Source of the DNA: an uncultured Muribaculaceae bacterium
GTDB taxonomy: Bacteria > Bacteroidota > Bacteroidia > Bacteroidales > Muribaculaceae
DNA length: 64,000 nucleotides
Reading direction: 5' to 3'
NCBI GenBank assembly: GCA_910586995.1
Contig: CAJUKZ010000004.1
Location: forward strand, 101,480 to 165,479
Below are positions 34,501 to 43,500 of this stretch, piece after piece. Each line of letters starts with the position of its first letter. Within the stretch, counting starts at the first letter, position 1. The position numbers and the translations under genes are program-made. The notes below the pieces were generated by a model. That model ran no database searches. It was not told the DNA's origin and saw only the letters and a program-made list of their open reading frames with translations.

Positions 34501-37500
34501 TATGCGGGTCTTTTTTGCTCTTTGCTTTTTCAGTAGCACATGCAAAGAGGGTGGTAAAAGGCAGACCAAGAGGTTCTTTGGTCTCAACGCGCCTATGAAA
34601 TATGACAATTTTACGGCCAGCTTCGAGATGCTTACGTATACGTGGAATTATTTGTGATACTTTCATGCTCTCGAATAGTGCGCTACCATAATTATAGTTG
34701 CCTATGGTCTCGTGGTAAGCGTCACTGGTATATTTGTTTCGTAGCAATTCAGATGTGGCTTCATTAAAACGCACTGCATATTCGCCTGTAACTGTAGGAA
34801 AATCACGCGAATAATCGTATTCACTATCAATAACACGTCCACTCATGGTCTGCAGATCTCTTTGTAGCCAGTCGCTGAACTCTACTTCCTGTTGTGCCAG
34901 GGCCTGTGCATTCTCAATTGAATTCTCCAAACGATGATAACGCCATTTGTAGCCTGCTCCGAAGTGGTCGAGGAAGAAACGGTTACGGCCATGCGGTGTC
35001 TTGTATCCACCATCATTGTCTTTTGGATACGAAAATATGTATCCTTCAGCGTAGTCTATATTCTCACGTGTGTTGAAAGGTGTGGCACTAAGAAAAACAA
35101 CTTTTGTGCGGGCAGAATCTTCTTTTGCCTGTTTCTCAACTTTAGGGCGTTCATTTTCGTTAAATCGGGATTCTAACTCCTTGGCCTTGTTTCTAAGTGC
35201 TGCAAGCTCTGGAAATTTAGCCTCTGTTGCTGGAGACCATTCTTCACGTCCAATTGGTGGTATATGCCGGTTAGTGACAAGAGTAAACATATTGTCAATA
35301 CCGGTAGTTGCCTTTGCCTTGCGAACTACTTCATTAAACAGTTTATTATAATCTTCGATAGCATTCAGCATATCTTTATATACTGAATTTACATTGCGAA
35401 GACGTGTAAAAGCATAATCCTCGTTTTTGTTGCTGACCATGTAGTGCGCAGAGACGCCTTCGGTTGCAGTCCCCTTTTTGTTTTCTAACAAACGATGGCT
35501 CTCATCATATACTATAAGGTCAAAGCAATCTTCCTCCAGAGCTTTGTTTTGTCTGAAGTTGGCATATGTGGTAATAACAACACCTTCACCTTTTTCGGTA
35601 GTTGCTGTTGTTCCATGTTCCTTGGCCCAACTGTCGAGGTCTCGGATCTCAAGATTGAGATTGTTCCCGTCTTTTATCCAGTCCCGAACTTTTGTTTGCG
35701 AAGGTGTCAGAATAAGAATACGACCTTTACCCTGTTTTACGAAGCGCTTGACAATTCCCAGACCGGTATATGTTTTACCTGTTCCAGTACCATTTGTGAA
35801 CATATAGCCCTTGCCATTGCCGTGCATCTCATCAGCATGCGATTGGTCAAAGAACTGCACTTCGGCTAACCTGACATCTTCTTGTTGCTGAGGCAAGAGA
35901 AATGGCAGTGTCTCACGTATGTTTTCTGCATCGGTAACTTTAACCTCTATTGGCTCTGCGGCTTGTTGTGCAGCGCGTTTTTCATCAAAAGACAGACGAA
36001 CCTTGGATCTCAGTTCATTTTGCGACATAAGCGCTGCCCATTCTCTTATACGGCGAGTAGTTCCGTTGGCTGTGTAGTCGCATTCCCACATTTCAGAAAT
36101 CCATTCATCGATCTCGGTGTTAGAGATTCCGCTTTGTTGCAGTGGTACACCAAGATATTGCCGCATGGATTTCGACCATACAGAAAGTTTATATATTCCT
36201 TTACGGAGCACTTCATAACCCACCCGTGCTCCAGATGCTATGGCCTTTGCCCGGTCGGCGAGCGAAGCTATTAAGTCGTCTATCGCCTGTTGAAGCGGGT
36301 TGTTTACTGAGCTATCAGCTTTGCTATCATTAACATGTCGGGATGCAATTCCCCTGTCTGTATCATCGACAGTATTCTTGCTGCCGCTTCCTCGTCTGTC
36401 TTTTCTGCCATCGCTTCTATCGCTCCGATTGCCGCTGCGTCCTCCGGAGTCTCTATCTCCGGCAGGTATCCTATCCATTGAGGATGTTTCTTCAGATATA
36501 CCTTTATTGCTTCGCTCTCCAGCAACAGCCCCGCTGTTTCCCTGACTATTCGTCCTGTCAGACGAAGTTTTGGATAAAGCGCTTCCGCTGTCTCCTCTAT
36601 CCATTGGCTTAGCGAGTCCTCCACCTGTATCTCTTTTTCCTCGTCGGTCAGTTTCAGCAAGACTGATGCCAGCCAACTGTGGTTGGTCGGCATTGTCGCT
36701 ATCTCCGCCGCTATCTGCATTGGTATTCCTAACATTATCGTAAACGTTTAGATTTGATATTGCTTGTTCCTTTTGCGAAATTACTGCTTTTTCGTTAGAT
36801 TTGTGATACTCTTGATCTTTTGTTTTGCGGCGTGCAAGATCAACGTAATCCTCATTTCCAATGATTGCATGAGTTTTTTTACCATCTTTCTGGATGCGCA
36901 TCTCTTTTAGCTTACGCTCAGCCTCGACACGTTCTTTTTCTGCCTGCTGTTCAGCTGTTACCATTTTAGCTGAGGCAATCGCGTCGGTGTGGCCATTGAC
37001 GATTGTTGCGACGTCAGTGTTGTTGACAATCTCGTCGCTATCCATTTCTTCGGCAATCTCTGGCATTTCGTATTCGAGCATGCTGTGGGCGTTCTTGTAG
37101 AATCCCTTGAGGTATTGATACGGCACTTTGTCCGACATTTCGCCAAGGTCGTGTACCATCGCCCTGACGTATGCGGCAAATTTGCGTGCGCCTTTCTCTA
37201 TATGGTACACTGCCATCATCGCGCCAAGTTGCAGAATCTCGGGGTCAACGCCCATATTGAGCTGCCCGCCGAGCTTCTTCTTGAATCGGGCGAGATAGTC
37301 GGCATATTGTTCATCGGTCACAAGGCGATTGCCGCTCGGATTGATCGGCTTTTCATTGTCGGATTCTGATTTACCGGTTAATGTAGCTCCATCTTCGGTA
37401 ACTTCTTTTATGGTCTGTTCCGTTGATGGTTGTTTCTCAGTTACATCTGTCGGGCGCATATCAGTAAGAGAAAGTGGTGCATCGTCGGCAATCTCCTCCT

Positions 37501-40500
37501 CACTCTTGTTTAAGACCTCAGCGGCAAATGCTTTCGCGTCAGCCTCGGATTTGAACAGGAAACCTTTCTTTCCGAAGTTAGACCAATAACCGTCATATTT
37601 TTTCGCTATGACTTTCTGACCTTTGAATTCATCTCTGCTAACACGTTCTTCAAATTTGACTGCGAAAAGGTCAGAGTTATCGCGGGTGTCCTTCCTTGCT
37701 TCGATAGTGAAGCCATCATTCTTTTGCGGCTTTGAGGGGGCATTATCAGTAATCTTGCTGATAGTAGAGTAATCTGCAAACGGTTTGGTCTTGCGGTGGC
37801 TTGACTGAATCCATTTGTTGAAATCCTCGATGTTCACCTCGGAAATACGCAGTCCGGGGTGCTTTTCAGCCCATGTAGCATCATAATTCGCAAGATATGC
37901 GCTCATTGCATTGTCCTTGTCGTTGAAGCCAAGCATCACCTTATGCTCATCGAAAGAACTGTCCGGTCGGGTCTGGTCCACTACATAGACCTTGCGACCG
38001 TCCCACTCGTCCATATCGGTATGCAGGAATATGTCGATATGATCGCCGTCCACGCTTTCAGTGCCTTTGATGTAACCGTAGGCATTGGCCATGGTGGTTT
38101 GCCATTCCTTGCCGTCGGCATCTACACCTTTGCGAATGCTACCTGCAGGATTCTCAATGGTAATGTCGAAATCGCCGATGATAACGTGGCCTTTCTTGTA
38201 GTTGCCGGCCTCGGCTTGTGCCGGTGTTGGCTCGGTGTTTACCTCTGCCGATGCGGCCTCTACAGTACTTTGGATTGACGATATATCTTTATCTTCAACG
38301 ATTTGTGCAGAACTTTCTTCCTTTTGAATTTGTCTTGATGATAAGGATTTATTATCTTTGCGGTAAGAAGTCTGTGAAGAATTTCCTGCTGGCGCGGTTA
38401 CACCCTCTGTTTGGCCGCTATCAACTTCGGAGGTATCGGTGTTAATACCTTCTCCTACTGCGGGTACGGAATAGACATCAGAAGAAATAACAGTGTTTTC
38501 GGGAGTAGCAGTGTCATTCCCGTTGCTCGAAAGAGTCTCAACAGTGTCTGTCGTATTGTCGGGGACACTGTTTTTCTTTTCAAACATGGTGAGAAGCCAT
38601 GTTTTCTTTTTATCATCCCATGTAAGACGGACGGCTGCTTGATATTTGTCGCTCTCCAACTGCACTCGGTTGGTTGAACGCTTGGTTACAACCATGTCGT
38701 TCAACACCTCTTGCAAGTTGAAAAGGACTTCCGGATGAAATTTTGCTAACTTGGCAAGTCCATAGCCGTCACTATGGGCGGTTCCCTCCTTGCCCCATAC
38801 GAGGTCAATATCTCCAATGTCCTTATGATACAACGCACCAATAGCCTCACCGCTACGCTTAGCGAGTAGAAAAGTCACGGCTTCTTGTGGCTTTCCTTTG
38901 AATTGAGTGTAGATTTCACCAAATGGACCAACAGAAGGAGTTACTCTCTCTGCCAATTCTCCATTTGCTGCATCATCTGTATTTCCTCCTTGGACATCGG
39001 TATTTCCTCCTGCCGCTGTGCTATCATCTGCAGCTCCTGCCCCACGGTCGGACGGTTCTGTTCCTGCCGGAGTTTGTTTTCCGCTTGCAGGTGGTTCATT
39101 GCCTCGGAGTTGCCCTTCTTGGCTAATTCTATCTCGGAGAGCCACATCAGCACCTCCATTTGCGACATTGTTGTTTCCATTCTTCGCGGGTTTGTAGTCA
39201 ATGTTTAATACTTTCTTTATGACATCAGCAAGAGGATATTGCGTTGTGTCGGCATCTTCAAAGAGTGTAGCGGCCTTTTTGCCTTGCGCAAGGTCATACA
39301 TCTGATTGAAGATAGACGCGATTGTAGTCTGCGACATATCGCTCGTCTTATACATTGCAGCCAGATGCAGTGCAAAGTTACTGAAATTATCGGTAGGCAT
39401 ATACTGCTCGAAGCGGTCGTCAAGTGCAATCACGTGTTTAAAAGCATCAACGGCACGAAGAACATCGACCATCTTTCTTGCTGCTGCAAAATCGTGGTCA
39501 GCCATCAGCAGATCGTATGCAATGATCGAGGCCTGAATTTCAGGCAACATCCTGCCGGCAATCGGGGAGTCCATATCCCTGAAGGCTGTGGATAGAATTG
39601 CACGCTGTGCCTTTGCGGGGAGTCTGTCGAACATCTCCTCCAGTTGTTGAGACCCGCCTTTGAACACAGCTTGATAAAGCACTTTCCGCAAGTCGTTCTT
39701 GGCTTCTGCCGTAAGATTACCCTTGCTGTCGAATGCCGACTGATACTGTGTGTTGCTGATTGCACCGACCCGGCTCATCCATTTTATAACATCAGAGCCG
39801 TTGCGGTCCACAAGTTGGCCGAATGTGGCGTCCTCATCGTCGGTGCGGAGCAACATATTGGCGAACTGACGCATATCATCACCAAGTTTCTGCGCTACAT
39901 TTCTGGGCTTGATACGCTCAATGCCGCCGCTCTCGGTGTCCTGCGCGGTCATCTGCCCCAGACGGATAGCCTCAGCGTCATTGATATCAAGCATATTGAC
40001 GAGAACCGGCTGTTGCATGGCGTTGACAGCATCTGTATCAAGGCCAAACTGCACGGCATTGTCAATGATATATTGCTTGTAGGCCTCCTGTTGCCCGGCA
40101 AGATTATTTTCCCACAGATAGCGTAGAGCGTCAGAGCGGTTATTCCCCTGTATCACCTCGCCGCGTAGATTCACGGTAGGCGCTCCGGTATATGCTGTCG
40201 CGCTTCCGGTGATCTCCTCCGGCCGTATGTCCTCGGCTATCTGCTGTGCTGCGTAGGTTGATACAGCCTCTGCACGGTTCTTGGGCTGTGCTTCGTCAAT
40301 GAAGAACATCGGATTTCTGTTGCCTTGCACATGTGAGGGTTGCAGTTGCGAAGCCTCGATAACGGCTATACGTCCTTTCGGGAGATCTTTCTGCGAGAAT
40401 TTAACCATAACCTCTTTGCCCGGCACGTGATGTACCGGACCTTGACGGGTGAACAATTCACCGAAGAAACGTCTTGCTCCTCTCGCGCGGGCATTCTCAG

Positions 40501-43500
40501 GAGTATCCATGTGCCATTCTGGAATACCCTCCAGAGCCTCACGCTCGATGCGCGCGGCTTCCTCGCGGGCTACACGTTCCGCTTCCTCCGCTTGTGCCTG
40601 CTGTTCGGCAAGTCTGCGGTCCTCTGCTTCCTGCTGTGAACGGATAGCATCCCGGCGGTACTGTTCCACATTAGCCATATTCTGCCAATGCTCATATTCA
40701 CTCTGCGCTTTGGCAAGTTCCGCAGCGTTGGCTTTCCTGGATGCAAGCATCTCGGCAGGAGTCTTACCTTTGAGTTTCAACTTCTGTGCTTTCTCAAAGA
40801 CTTTTTTCTTTTCCTCGGCCATCGAATCGGCAATTACCTTAGCGGTGGCAGTGTCCCCCTCGCTATATTCAACAAGAGCATCCCAGGCAAGCTCGGGCGT
40901 TTCGGCCTGCTCAAAGATTGGCTCGCCTTTCTCATCACGAGGAATACGCTGCAAGGGTGTCGGCTCTGCTGTTGAGACCGCTTCGGGTTCATTTTCGACC
41001 ACTGGAGCAGCGTTTTCCACAGGATTGGGAACGGTTTCGGTGTTTTCGGGAACAATGCCATTATCCGCAGGGGTGTTGACTGAGAGCTCAGGCTGTACCG
41101 GTGCGTCAGGCTGATAATCGGAAAGAATGTTGTCAAGTTCACTCTCTGTAGCATAGTGAAGTCGTTGCAGATCACCCTCAACATAATACTCATGCTTGCC
41201 CTCCTCATCGACATAACCGGTAAGCACACCGCGGGATTCCGAACCGTCAGAGTTCCGGATCTTGATTTGGCCGGAGGTGTATCCGGGTTGTCCTGTCGCA
41301 GCATCATCGGCTTGGGTATTAACAACAGGTTGCTCTGCCGGAGCATATTCCTCATAGGAGAGGATTGCTTCGGGTGATACCGTTTCAATTTGGCTGGTAG
41401 CAAGGTCACGAATGACAATGGATGTATCACTGTGCTCACTGTCAATCATTGTGCTGCCATCCATCATCACAACACGGCCACTGATGACCTCTACGGGGCG
41501 GTCATCAATTTTCATTACAGCGCGTCCGACTGGCCGTGGCTCACTTCCGGGCTGATTTGTGCCGGTAATAGATTCACCTTTGCCATTTATCTGCGCTTGG
41601 TATTCAGCCATTCTGCCGGTGCGGATTTGTTCAGCAATGCGTGCTTTTGCATCTGCTGCGTTCTCAGGATCAGCCACAGTCTGTATATCGGCTGCATCAA
41701 TGGACCTTACATTTCCATTAAGATCCCTGATTATTATGAAGCTGTCGGAGTTTGCACGGTCTACCATGCTTCCGTCCGGCATCATGACTGCATTGCCACT
41801 GATGATAAACACCTGTTCATTATCATTCTTGAGCATTGCCGGACGCATAACCGGATTCTCAGGATCTGAACGGTCGCTGTAATTGTCTACAAATGCGGTC
41901 TGTCCTGCAACCTCTGTTTCTATGGCGTCATGCACAGCCTGCATCATGCCGTTATAGCGGTTGGCGGCAATCAGGTATTCCGTAATTGCAGACCTGTCGG
42001 CCTCACTCGCTGTATTGTCATTATATAGTTCAGTGACAATGGCGTTTATGTCGTCTGTGCCATACATAGCCGCAAGCACAGAGTTGACATCCGCATTGTC
42101 TGCTAACTTGAGAGTGTTGCGTAAATGGTCGGACTGATAATCAAGACTCATTCGTGTGCGGTTGCGGTCCTCCGCACTTCCAATATTCATACCCTCAATG
42201 TATGCGTCGGCCATTGCATTTCGTCCGGTAAGCTCTTTCTCTGACTCTTGTGTCACAAATTCACGGAGATTATGGCCGCGCATCACCATCGAGGCCTCCA
42301 TGTAATCAAGTACAGCTGCTTTCTGTTGCTCAGTCATTGACGGATCATTCCACACCTGCTGCGCAAGTTCGCCGATATTGGCATTGTCTGTAGCGTCGAT
42401 TACCAGGCGCATCGGATCCCATGCCTCTTGACCCAATGCAGTGCCGGCCATCCGGTCTGTACGGTTGACGGTGTTACGTATCATATAATAGTCGACAGCT
42501 TTGCCACCATACTTCATGCCGCTGCTTATGGCAACCGCTCCACCGCCGGTCAAACCTATTGATAGAGCCATACCACCCCAAATGTCCTCGTGAAACTGCC
42601 CGGACTTGAACAGATTCATGCCGTTCTCATCGTGTGCGGAATCAAGGCCAAGCACAGTACGCCACAACTGGCCGTAATATTCTTCGCCAACCTCGCCGAA
42701 ATATCCGTTGACTCCAGTCCGCTTCAGGAAATTGGCGGCTTTGGATATTACCGTGTTTGCGCCTTCACGTGTGTTGCGGAGTACGGCTGCGGTAAGATTG
42801 CGAGCACCGAATGCTTTTGCTATGTCTGCCATCCCGGGGAGATGTCCGCCCCACATTTCCGAGAAATTTTCTATTACTTTATCCGCTCCGGCCTGCCAGA
42901 TGGCGTTGCTCCATGTCTCGCCGTTGGCAAATTTGTATTGGCTTGTTTCCGGATTATACTCGACATTTCCGAGTTTATGCCCGATTATCTCCGAAGCCGT
43001 GGACATTCCCTGCACGGTGACAGCCATAAGAGGTGCACGCATGAGCAGATCATCGGCAGTAGTGCCCAGAGCCTTGACCATCCACGGCACAGACTGCTCC
43101 TTGAGCAATGCGCCGACGCCAGTCATACCCTCTTTTCTTACAAATTGCAGTATACCACGCCGGGCTGCACGTTTGGCCACATCATTGGCAAAAGACACAC
43201 CAAGTCCTTTCGCACCTTTGGTCAGGCCCTTGGTTGCAATTCCAGGTAGCTTGCTGTAGCCGCCGGTTAACCAGAAGTCTTTAATGAAGGATAGCGAAAT
43301 ACCGGCCATGTTACCCCAGCGATATCCCTTTCCGAGATCACCGAACTGCGAGATCACGGCTTGGTTTACTGCAATATCTTCCATTGCACGTTGCTCGTTA
43401 TCGGTCAGTTTCTCACCTTTATTTGCCTTGGATGTGATGTCAAGCATAGTACGGGTGTCAACAAGGTCACTGTATCCGAAGTCCCATGTGCGTACATCTG

